From Microbacteriaceae bacterium (GTDB lineage: Bacteria; Actinomycetota; Actinomycetes; Actinomycetales; Microbacteriaceae): a stretch of DNA of 7,097 nt. The stretch spans positions 1 to 7,097 of the forward strand of contig JAUZFY010000124.1 of NCBI GenBank assembly GCA_030840185.1, read 5' to 3'. The translations under genes were made by a program, and so were the position numbers. Positions 1 through 4,949 of the stretch are shown in pieces (position 1 is the stretch's first letter; every line of letters starts with the position of its first letter). Under the pieces are notes generated by a model, which worked only from the letters and a program-made list of their open reading frames with translations, had not been told where the DNA came from and did no database searches.

Positions 1-816
1 CGTGTGGGCGCCGATCCGGTAGGTCAGGGCCTCGATCATTCGCGGGCCGGCGCCGGACCGCGCCTCGTCGAGGTTCTTGCGAGTGACGGCGTAGCTCGCG
101 AGCACATCGTTGCCGTCGATTTGGATGCCGGGGATGCCGAATCCGCTTGGCCGGATGTAGAGCGGGATCGGGGACTGCACCTTCACCGGAACGGAGATGG
201 CCCAGTGGTTGTTCTGCAGGAAGAACACCTCCGGCGTGTTGAAGCTCGCCGCGAAGACGAGGGCTTCGCTCACGTCGCCCTGGCTGGTTGCGCCGTCGCC
301 GAAATAGGTCATCACGGCCTGATCGGTCTGTGGGTCGCCGGTTCCGCTGCCGCCGTCGAGTGCGATGCCCATCGCGTAGCCGGTTGCGTGCAGCACCTGA
401 GATCCGAGCACGAGGGTGTAGAGGTGAAAGTTGTTGCGCTCGGCCGGGTCCCAGCCGCCATTGGTCACCCCGCGCATGAGGCGGACGATGTCGACGACGT
501 CGACGCCGCGGATCATTCCGACCGCGTGCTCCCGGTAGGAGGGGAAGATGTGGTCCTGTCGTCGCGCGGCCCTCGCGGAGCCGACCTGCGCGGCCTCCTG
601 GCCCTGGCTCGGTGGCCAGAGTGCGAGCTGGCCCTGCCGCTGCAGGTTGGTGGCTTCGAGATCGAACCGGCGCGTCACCACCATGTCGCGGTAGAACTGG
701 CGAAGCGTGTCGTCGGGAAGGGCTTCGATGATCGGCAGATACTCGGCACTCAAGTCATCCGTACGGATGGTGCCATCGGTCGAGAGAAGCTGCACCATCT
801 GTGCGGTTTCTGCCAC
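1..816 (-). CDS. pdhA: 2-oxoacid dehydrogenase E1 component, alpha subunit (pyruvate or branched-chain type), 3' end outside window
   Basis: Thiamine-diphosphate-dependent E1-alpha subunit, which decarboxylates a 2-oxoacid (pyruvate or a branched-chain 2-oxoacid) and passes the acyl group to the lipoyl E2 of a cytoplasmic complex. 272 codons are visible; the family is usually about 370, so roughly the last quarter is missing. Seen: a helical N-terminus, WPPSQGQEA at 67-75, FPSYREHAVG at 91-100, and the thiamine-diphosphate motif GDG (173-175) ending in NN (202-203), followed by HWAISVP. The GTG start is chosen because an in-frame TGA lies 7 codons upstream and GCGAGG sits 5 nt before it; an ATG at codon 7 is the alternative. 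It follows hisC by 84 bp on the same strand, so co-transcription is possible. E1-beta and E2 would be expected past the left edge. Substrate choice cannot be read from this fragment, so the symbol is provisional; bkdA is the alternative. Confidence 0.93.
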   Translation of the reverse strand, partial: MAETAQMVQLLSTDGTIRTDDLSAEYLPIIEALPDDTLRQFYRDMVVTRRFDLEATNLQRQGQLALWPPSQGQEAAQVGSARAARRQDHIFPSYREHAVGMIRGVDVVDIVRLMRGVTNGGWDPAERNNFHLYTLVLGSQVLHATGYAMGIALDGGSGTGDPQTDQAVMTYFGDGATSQGDVSEALVFAASFNTPEVFFLQNNHWAISVPVKVQSPIPLYIRPSGFGIPGIQIDGNDVLASYAVTRKNLDEARSGAGPRMIEALTYRIGAHT

Positions 817-852
817 GGTGGCCTCGCAGTCTGTGTGTCACGCGAACGGGAA

Positions 853-866
853 GAGCGGCGCCGCTC
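853..866. repeat. 14-bp perfect palindrome in the hisC-E1-alpha gap
   Basis: The 84-bp gap between the aminotransferase stop and the E1-alpha start contains GAGCGGCGCCGCTC, a perfect 14-bp palindrome. It lies about 37 nt upstream of the E1-alpha GTG. It could be an operator half-site pair or a short hairpin in the leader RNA. No T-run follows on either strand, so it is not a convincing terminator. A loose -10-like TAGATT is readable on the minus strand at 890-885 without a good -35. Role unknown. Confidence 0.3.
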
Positions 867-900
867 GCGCGACACCGACGTACCAATCTATCCCGGGTCG

Positions 901-1989
901 CTAGCCTTCAGTTGGTAGGGTGCGGACAACCTCCGCCGCAGCCTTTAGGAGTTTCTCCACAGAATGGGGCTCTCCGATGGACACCCGGATGCCCTCCGGA
1001 TACAGCGGGCGCACCACGACTCCCGCGGCGGCGAACACCTCGACGGCTCGTTCGGTCGCCTCGCCGGTGGCGAGCCAGACGAAGTTTCCGTGCGGGCGGG
1101 GCACGACCCAGCCCTGCTCGAGCAAGGCCGCCCAGACCTCGTCGCGGAGCGCGCTCAACCGGCCGACCCGCTCGAGCAGCACCTTTTCGTGGTCGAGCGA
1201 GACCAGTGCCGCGCGCTGGGCGGTGTCGGTGACGGAGAGCGGGATGGATGCCGTGCGGGCGGCATCGAGGATGTACTCCGGCCCGACCGCATACCCGATC
1301 CGAAGCCCGGCGAGCCCGTACGCCTTGGAGAAGGTACGCGCGACCACGAGATTCGGGTACACGCGGCTGAGTTCGCGGCCGTCGACCGCGGTCTCGTCGG
1401 TGACGAACTCGATATATGCCTCGTCCAGAATGACCAGGATGTCGCCGGGAACCTCGCGCATGAAGGTGGCGAACTCGTCCTTGGTCACGATCGTGCTCGT
1501 CGGGTTGTTCGGGCTGCACACGATGATCACGCGGGTTCGGTCGGTGATGGCGGCGAGCATGGCCGGCAGATCGTGACGGGCGTCGGCTGTCGTCGGTACG
1601 AGGACGCTGGTTGCCCCGGCCACCGTGACGAGTCCCGGATATGCCTCGAACGACCGCCAGGCGTAAATCACCTCGTCGCCGGCTCCGGCCGCGGCCTGAA
1701 TGAGCTGGGCGAGAATCGAGACGGATCCCGCTCCGAGGTGCACCTCATCCCGAGTCACCCCGAATCGTTCCGCGAGCCGGTCGCGCAGCCGGGTCCCGGC
1801 CGCGTTGGGGTAGCGGTTGACGTTGGAGCTGTCGGCGATCGCCTGAAGCACCTCCGGAATCGGCTCGAACGGGTTTTCATTTGACGACAGTTTGAAGGCA
1901 TCGGTGTCGGCCGGCTTGCCCTGCTTGTACCCGACAAGGGCCAGGACTTCGGGCCGTAGGCGCACCGTGGGCGGCTCAGGATTGATCAC
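901..1989 (-). CDS. hisC: Histidinol-phosphate / aromatic amino acid aminotransferase (HisC/Pat type)
   Basis: Class-II-like fold-type I PLP aminotransferase of 362 residues, normal for the family. HisC transaminates imidazole-acetol phosphate with glutamate in histidine synthesis; the close relative Pat acts on aromatic 2-oxoacids. Visible motifs: Y21-K-Q-G-K, SNENP at 36-40, GAGS at 86-89 (cofactor phosphate), CSPNNPT at 158-164, DEAY at 189-192 (Asp189 contacts the PLP ring nitrogen), [13 protein letters not shown] at 221-233 with Lys222 as the Schiff-base lysine, and GIRVSIG at 333-339 with Arg335 for the carboxylate. The start is GTG and no convincing ribosome site precedes it; a TAGGCT hexamer 6 nt upstream suggests a leaderless message. 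No other his gene is nearby, so this may be the Pat/HisC2-type paralogue rather than the pathway HisC. It is followed by the E1-alpha gene on the same strand. Confidence 0.92.
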   Translation of the reverse strand: MINPEPPTVRLRPEVLALVGYKQGKPADTDAFKLSSNENPFEPIPEVLQAIADSSNVNRYPNAAGTRLRDRLAERFGVTRDEVHLGAGSVSILAQLIQAAAGAGDEVIYAWRSFEAYPGLVTVAGATSVLVPTTADARHDLPAMLAAITDRTRVIIVCSPNNPTSTIVTKDEFATFMREVPGDILVILDEAYIEFVTDETAVDGRELSRVYPNLVVARTFSKAYGLAGLRIGYAVGPEYILDAARTASIPLSVTDTAQRAALVSLDHEKVLLERVGRLSALRDEVWAALLEQGWVVPRPHGNFVWLATGEATERAVEVFAAAGVVVRPLYPEGIRVSIGEPHSVEKLLKAAAEVVRTLPTEG

Positions 1990-1995
1990 GGTTCA

Positions 1996-2001
1996 AGCCT
2001 A
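1996..2001 (-). promoter_or_regulatory. Candidate -10 box for a leaderless hisC transcript
   Basis: On the minus strand TAGGCT (a TAnnnT hexamer) is followed by exactly 6 nt and then the GTG start of hisC. That spacing puts the transcription start at or next to the GTG, the usual arrangement of actinobacterial leaderless genes. No Shine-Dalgarno sequence lies where one would be needed, which fits. No clear -35 is visible. Based on pattern only. Confidence 0.4.
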
Positions 2002-2014
2002 CGGGCCGCCCGCT

Positions 2015-2031
2015 GCACAGTGCCCCTGTGC
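2015..2031. repeat. 6-bp inverted repeat (GCACAG-5-CTGTGC) in the divergent hisC/PF04020 region
   Basis: GCACAG at 2015-2020 and CTGTGC at 2026-2031 form a perfect 6-bp inverted repeat around a 5-nt spacer, located 26-42 bp upstream of the hisC GTG. It is a possible operator or weak hairpin. A TGCAC string overlapping the left arm (2014-2018) recurs in both copies of the neighbouring 16-bp repeat (2054-2058 and 2070-2074), which hints at shared binding but is short enough to be chance. Confidence 0.3.
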
Positions 2032-2041
2032 CGCCGCTCAC

Positions 2042-2073
2042 CCGTGGCGTGATTGCACCGTGGCGTGATTGCA
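2042..2073. repeat. Perfect 16-bp tandem direct repeat, two copies
   Basis: CCGTGGCGTGATTGCA occurs twice back to back at 2042-2057 and 2058-2073 with no mismatch. It sits in the 115-bp divergent region between hisC (minus) and the PF04020-type gene (plus), 31 bp before the ATG of the latter. The second copy ends in TTGCAC, 18 bp from the CATAGT hexamer, so it could overlap the -35 region. It may be a pair of operator sites or a recent slippage duplication. Confidence 0.9.
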
Positions 2074-2092
2074 CGGCTGGCGAAGATAGCGG

Positions 2093-2098
2093 CATAGT
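2093..2098 (+). promoter_or_regulatory. Candidate -10 box for the PF04020-type membrane protein, possibly leaderless
   Basis: CATAGT matches TATAAT at 4 of 6 positions, including the key A at position 2 and T at position 6. Exactly 6 nt separate it from the ATG at 2105, and no Shine-Dalgarno sequence is present, so a leaderless start is plausible. TTGCAC at 2069-2074, 18 bp upstream and partly inside the 16-bp repeat, is a poor -35 candidate. Confidence 0.35.
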
Positions 2099-2104
2099 GG
2101 TCGC

Positions 2105-2506
2105 ATGACGAGATTCCTGGTTCGCCTGCTGGTCAACGCTGTAGCCGTCTGGTTGACGACACTCATTGTCGCGGGGGTGAAGGTGGTGCCGTTCCAGCCT
2201 CCCACCACGCTCAACTGGGTGTTGACCTATCTGCTCGTCGCCCTCCTGTTCGGGATCGTCAATGGGGTGATTGGCAACTTCATCCGCATCGTCGCCTTCC
2301 CGATCTACCTGCTCACCCTCGGGCTCATCGCCCTCATCGTCAACGGACTGTTGTTGCTTCTGGTCAGTTGGATCTCGTCGCTGATCGGGTTCGGGCTCGT
2401 CGTAGACGGATTCTGGTGGGGCGTTCTTGGCGCCCTCGTGCTCGCGCTACTGAGCTGGCTCATCAGCGTAATCATCCGACCGATAGTGGGACGCGACCGG
2501 CGCTAG
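2105..2506 (+). CDS. Small integral membrane protein, PF04020 / YvlD-like ('phage holin family' by name)
   Basis: A 133-residue, very hydrophobic protein with about four membrane segments (roughly 5-25, 38-56, 62-88, 103-124) and a basic C-terminus ending GRDRR. The pattern matches the YvlD/PF04020 group: GIVNGVIGNF near 50-59, FPIYLLTLGLIALIVNG at 65-81, and DGFWWGVLGALVLALLSW at 101-118. These proteins are widespread in bacterial chromosomes, often near stress or envelope genes, and the 'phage holin' label reflects distant similarity rather than phage origin. Molecular function is not established. Transcription diverges from hisC and converges on the hydrolase gene, whose stop lies only 16 bp downstream, with no visible terminator between them. 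The ATG at 2105 has no ribosome site, and a leaderless start is likely. Confidence 0.88.
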   Translation: MTRFLVRLLVNAVAVWLTTLIVAGVKVVPFQPPTTLNWVLTYLLVALLFGIVNGVIGNFIRIVAFPIYLLTLGLIALIVNGLLLLLVSWISSLIGFGLVVDGFWWGVLGALVLALLSWLISVIIRPIVGRDRR

Positions 2507-2522
2507 CCGGAAGTGCCGCCGC

Positions 2523-3992
2523 TCAATCCCGGCTGGCGACCCTCTCGGCGCGATAGAGCACCGAATCCACACTCTTCGCGCCGTCGCCGAAGCGGTCGAG
2601 ACGAGCAATCCCCTCGGTGAGCCGCCGCTCGTTTGACCGGTCTGCCGCGGCGGCGGTCTGCCGATAGGCGTCGAGCTGGTGGGCTGGCAGGGTAATTCTG
2701 GTGTCAACGGGCCGCCCGGCGAACAGCTGTCGCCGCACGATCACCGGGGCGGCGGACGCCCAGGTGCCCCCGAAGGCGGGCACCAGATCGTCGGTGTGCT
2801 CGATGGCGACCCACGGAATCTCGGCCGGCACCGGCACCTGCCCGGCCGGGGCGCCGAGCGTGAATAGACCACGGATGTCGAAATCGCCCGAGGCGGCGAG
2901 TTGCGCCGCGATCAGCCCGCCCTGCGAGTACCCGGTGATGACGACGGCAGTGGATGCCGTGACTCCGGCTTGCGCCATCGCCTCGCGCACCACTCGCACC
3001 GACCCGGCATCGACTCCGGAGAGCGCGTCGACGTTGCTCGTCATGTCCCACGGCTCGGCGCCTGCCACGGGAGAGAAGTCCCGGGTGCCTCCGATGTAGA
3101 CCTCGAATCGGTCGGCCGATCCCGGGGTGCGGTAGCGGTCGATCCGCACCTGCGCCGCCCCAACCGGGATCCGGCCGGCACGGTCGGCGTAGCTGCTCGC
3201 CCGGGACACCGCGATCGGAGCGGAGCGCTCAGCGACAACAACCGGCGTCTCGCGCAGCATGCCGGCTGGCCTGACGAGCGCCGCGATGACCAGTGACGAC
3301 GAGGCCAGCCCGAGAACCCCTGCGCCGTCCTCGCCGAGCAAGGCGACGATATCCGGCGATATTCCGAGCAGCCCGCCACCGAAGTCGTCGACGCTCATGA
3401 CCGAGAGTCTCACCAGCTTGACGAGAATCGGGTCGCTCAGCACGGCTCTGTTCTGCCGCAACCAGCGCCCAAGAGCGATCCCCGGGTCCGTTTGGTCCGA
3501 CCCGGGCAGAATCGCACGCTCGGCCGCGCCGACGCCGACGCCGATGCCTGCTCCGATGGCAGCTCCGGCGACGGCTCCCGCGAGGGTGGGAAGAAAGAGG
3601 ACCGCGAGCACCGGGAGGGTCCGCCCCGCGACGGCGGCGAGTCGTGCCGCGACCCTCGTGGCCGCGAGGTCGACCGCGCGCTCGGCATATCCGTACCCCT
3701 CCGCCGCGAGCAACAGGGCGAGCCGCAGCCGCTCGACTGAGCCAATCGCGTCGACCATGAGGCGCGCGGCGGCGGCGAGATCCTGCTCCGCCGCGACCGC
3801 CTCGGCCGGAAGCCCGACCTGCCCCGCCGGGCCGCCGCCGATGGGGCTCCCAATTGCGCGCGCCTGCCGAAGGCACTCGCCGATGAGGCCGCGGGTGCGC
3901 TCGAGACGCCCGGCGGCTTCGAACAGCTCCGTCGTTGCGACGGCGGTCGACCCTCCGCCGCTCACGACGAGGTCATCAGCCGGTGAGGTCAT
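2523..3992 (-). CDS. Putative type VII-secreted alpha/beta-hydrolase with ESX-like N-terminal helical hairpin and glycine zipper
   Basis: 489 residues, no close family recognised. Layout: a helical hairpin (about 18-47 and 63-99, Gly/Pro-rich turn 48-62) ending LAAEGYGYAE, which contains a Y100xxxE104 motif like the YxxxD/E export signal of ESX substrates. Next come a hydrophobic, glycine-zipper-like stretch (about 126-157, GxxxG repeats), a linker (160-280), and an alpha/beta-hydrolase domain (about 281-450). The hydrolase has nucleophile motif GYSQGG at 354-359 (Ser356), probable acid Asp401 or Asp402 in EHTDDLVP, and probable His438 in PAHQLDAY. GYSQG is the elbow seen in cutinases and PE-PPE hydrolases, so an ester or lipid substrate is a guess. 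There is no ordinary signal peptide. The ATG overlaps the upstream WXG100-like gene stop as TGATG, so translation is probably coupled. Domain roles are inferred from motifs. Confidence 0.72.
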   Translation of the reverse strand: MTSPADDLVVSGGGSTAVATTELFEAAGRLERTRGLIGECLRQARAIGSPIGGGPAGQVGLPAEAVAAEQDLAAAARLMVDAIGSVERLRLALLLAAEGYGYAERAVDLAATRVAARLAAVAGRTLPVLAVLFLPTLAGAVAGAAIGAGIGVGVGAAERAILPGSDQTDPGIALGRWLRQNRAVLSDPILVKLVRLSVMSVDDFGGGLLGISPDIVALLGEDGAGVLGLASSSLVIAALVRPAGMLRETPVVVAERSAPIAVSRASSYADRAGRIPVGAAQVRIDRYRTPGSADRFEVYIGGTRDFSPVAGAEPWDMTSNVDALSGVDAGSVRVVREAMAQAGVTASTAVVITGYSQGGLIAAQLAASGDFDIRGLFTLGAPAGQVPVPAEIPWVAIEHTDDLVPAFGGTWASAAPVIVRRQLFAGRPVDTRITLPAHQLDAYRQTAAAADRSNERRLTEGIARLDRFGDGAKSVDSVLYRAERVASRD

Positions 3993-3997
3993 CAGCC
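3969..3997. repeat. 13-bp direct repeat at 16-bp period across the WXG100-like/hydrolase junction
   Basis: GAGGTCATCAGCC occurs at 3969-3981 and 3985-3997, start-to-start distance 16 bp. On the minus strand each copy contains TGATGACC. The upstream copy holds the stop of the WXG100-like gene and the ATG of the hydrolase gene. The downstream copy is read in another frame as codons for Ala-Asp-Asp-Leu of the hydrolase N-terminus. It looks like a tandem duplication of 16 bp in which the last 3 bases have since diverged. Confidence 0.85.
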
Positions 3998-4261
3998 ATA
4001 CAGGCCGAGGGTCAATACGGCGTGGCGGGTCTTCCGGGTCGCCTCCCGCGTGTCGGCCTCAGCCCGAGACAACTGCGACCGGACGCCCGTGAGTGCCTCG
4101 CCATAGAGACGATGAGCCAGACCACGCCACTCATCGCAGCCGTCCGCGGCCGGCAGCACGGCCCGCGCCTCGGCGAGCGTGGTCGACAGTGTCTCGAGCC
4201 AGGCCAGTCGCTCCTCGAGCGCAGGCACCACCGCATCCATTCGGGCGAGCTCTTCGTGCAT
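3992..4261 (-). CDS. WXG100-like small helical protein (putative ESX/type VII secretion partner)
   Basis: 89 residues with the size and layout of a WXG100 protein: an amphipathic helix (about 2-36), a short turn containing D-E-W45-R46-G47, and a second helix (about 48-85). W-x-G in the middle of a ~90-residue helical hairpin is the hallmark of the ESAT-6/WXG100 family, and the following A49 and Y53 fit the usual W-x-G-x-A...Y/F trend. No signal peptide, membrane segment or C-terminal YxxxD/E is visible; the tail is TLGLYG. ATG at 4261 has a perfect AAGGAG 9 nt upstream; the adjacent GTG at 4264 (spacing 6 nt) would add one residue. Its stop overlaps the hydrolase start (TGATG), so the two are likely made together and may form a heterodimer for export. 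Family assignment rests on motif and shape, not a search. Confidence 0.68.
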   Translation of the reverse strand: MHEELARMDAVVPALEERLAWLETLSTTLAEARAVLPAADGCDEWRGLAHRLYGEALTGVRSQLSRAEADTREATRKTRHAVLTLGLYG

Positions 4262-4270
4262 CACACTGCG

Positions 4271-4276
4271 CTCCTT
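4271..4276 (-). promoter_or_regulatory. Ribosome binding site AAGGAG of the WXG100-like gene
   Basis: AAGGAG on the minus strand lies 6 nt before GTG 4264 and 9 nt before ATG 4261, so it fixes translation start here. It argues against the long in-frame extension that would begin inside the divergent phosphatase gene. Confidence 0.75.
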
Positions 4277-4301
4277 CCGCCACGGCAAGACTCGGCCCCC
4301 A

Positions 4302-4323
4302 CCGTGTACCTCAGGCGACACGG
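4302..4323. repeat. Inverted repeat CCGTGT-10-ACACGG in divergent intergenic region
   Basis: The 163-bp gap between the divergent WXG100-like and phosphatase genes contains CCGTGT (4302-4307) and ACACGG (4318-4323) as perfect 6-bp arms around 10 nt. The centre-to-centre distance of 16 bp is in the range of dimeric repressor sites with slightly extended spacing. No regulator is identified, and chance occurrence in GC-rich DNA is possible. No convincing -35/-10 pair was found for either direction. Confidence 0.3.
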
Positions 4324-4368
4324 GCGCGATCGGCGCGTAAACGAGGGGCAGACAGAGCGGGGAAGGAG

Positions 4369-4374
4369 AGGAGG
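4369..4374 (+). promoter_or_regulatory. Perfect Shine-Dalgarno AGGAGG upstream of the phosphatase gene, serving a putative leader ORF
   Basis: AGGAGG closes a 16-nt all-purine run (4359-4374). It is 50 nt before the phosphatase ATG, too far to serve it, but 9 nt before GTG 4384, which opens a 14-codon frame. It is the closest match to the 16S anti-Shine-Dalgarno sequence noted among the gene starts here. Confidence 0.5.
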
Positions 4375-4383
4375 TTTCTGTCG

Positions 4384-4428
4384 GTGGGAGCGGCGACTTC
4401 GGCAATCTGCGGAAGAATGGACGCATGA
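4384..4428 (+). CDS. Putative 14-codon leader peptide overlapping the phosphatase start
   Basis: GTG at 4384, 9 nt after AGGAGG, opens a frame of 14 codons (peptide about MGAATSAICGRMDA). Its TGA at 4426-4428 overlaps the phosphatase ATG at 4425-4427 as ATGA. The strong ribosome site, short length and exact overlap suggest translational coupling, so ribosomes finishing the leader could restart on the phosphatase. No amino-acid run typical of attenuation is present. The phosphatase also has its own GGAAG at 4411-4415, so the leader may not be needed. Evidence is positional only. Confidence 0.33.
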   Translation: MGAATSAICGRMDA

Positions 4429-4949
4429 GCTTCGACCGCACCCTCGACGAGTCGGCGCTCTTCAGAATCTGTTTCGTGTGCACCGGCAACATCTGCCGCT
4501 CCCCGATGGCCGAGACTGTCTTTCTCGACCTCGTCAAGCGCGCCGGGTACGAGGGTGCGGTCACCGTGATGTCGGCAGGGACCGGGGACTGGCACGTTGG
4601 CGAGCCGTCCGACGCCCGCACGATGGCCGCGCTCACAAGTCGCGGCTACGACGGCTCTCGGCACCGTGCAAAACAGTTCGACCCCGAGTGGTTCGACAAC
4701 CTCGACCTCATCGTGGTCTTCGACCGCAGCCAGGAACGCATCCTTCGCGCCTGGGCGAGCAGCGAGCAGGATCGCGGCAAGGTGCAGATGTTGCTGAGCT
4801 TCGACAGCCAGCAGGCAGCCCAGGGCGATGTCCCGGACCCCTATTACTCCGACGCGGCGATGTTCAGCACCGTCCTCGGCATGATCGAAAGAGCCAGCGC
4901 GGCACTGTTCCGCCAAATCGAGCCAGGAATCCGACGGGGAGCCCAATGA
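4425..4949 (+). CDS. Low-molecular-weight protein-tyrosine-phosphatase
   Basis: Cytoplasmic phosphatase that removes phosphate from phosphotyrosine (or small phosphomonoesters) through a cysteinyl-phosphate intermediate. 174 residues, slightly longer than the usual ~150-165. The P-loop VCTGNICRSPMAE spans 18-30 with nucleophile Cys19, Arg25 and Ser26 (C-x5-R-S). GTGDWHVGEPSDART at 52-66 is the conserved second block, and DPYY at 138-141 supplies the general acid Asp138. The ATG at 4425 has GGAAG 9 nt upstream and the P-loop begins 18 residues in, normal for actinobacterial members. It overlaps purB by ATGA, so the two are translationally coupled. A short leader ORF may precede it. The substrate is unknown; relatives act on tyrosine kinases of polysaccharide export or, in mycobacteria, are secreted, but nothing here points to either. 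Confidence 0.94.
   Translation: MSFDRTLDESALFRICFVCTGNICRSPMAETVFLDLVKRAGYEGAVTVMSAGTGDWHVGEPSDARTMAALTSRGYDGSRHRAKQFDPEWFDNLDLIVVFDRSQERILRAWASSEQDRGKVQMLLSFDSQQAAQGDVPDPYYSDAAMFSTVLGMIERASAALFRQIEPGIRRGAQ

Noticed and set aside
853..866. Palindrome as terminator of hisC
   Set aside because: No T-run follows on the minus strand, and the downstream gene is on the same strand with a short gap, so read-through is more likely.
4..918. Long plus-strand open frame (304 codons) opposite the E1-alpha gene
   Set aside because: It is antisense to a gene with clear thiamine-diphosphate motifs and encodes low-complexity Arg/Ala/Gly/Val sequence with no recognisable domain. Typical antisense frame of GC-rich DNA.
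964..1884. Long plus-strand open frame (306 codons) opposite hisC
   Set aside because: Lies wholly within the convincing aminotransferase gene on the other strand, with no ribosome site or family resemblance.
2105..2506. Prophage remnant suggested by the 'phage holin' family name
   Set aside because: No other phage gene, integrase or attachment site is present, and PF04020/YvlD-like proteins are common chromosomal genes.
2507..2533. Terminator between the convergent PF04020-type and hydrolase genes
   Set aside because: Only a weak GCCGG/CCGGC pairing with a long loop and no T-run is visible.
3259..4092. Plus-strand open frame (277 codons) opposite the hydrolase N-terminus
   Set aside because: Ser/Arg/Ala/Pro-rich composition is the reverse image of the hydrolase codons; the minus frame shows coherent helices, a coupled start and motifs.
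4262..4636. Upstream extension of the WXG100-like frame into the phosphatase gene
   Set aside because: The perfect AAGGAG just before 4264/4261 sets the start, and the extension lacks any WXG100-like or other structure.
3935..4945. Upstream extension of the purB frame by 337 codons
   Set aside because: Crosses three genes, is Arg-rich with no domain, and PurB's N-terminal SPLDGRY block fits the ATG at 4946.
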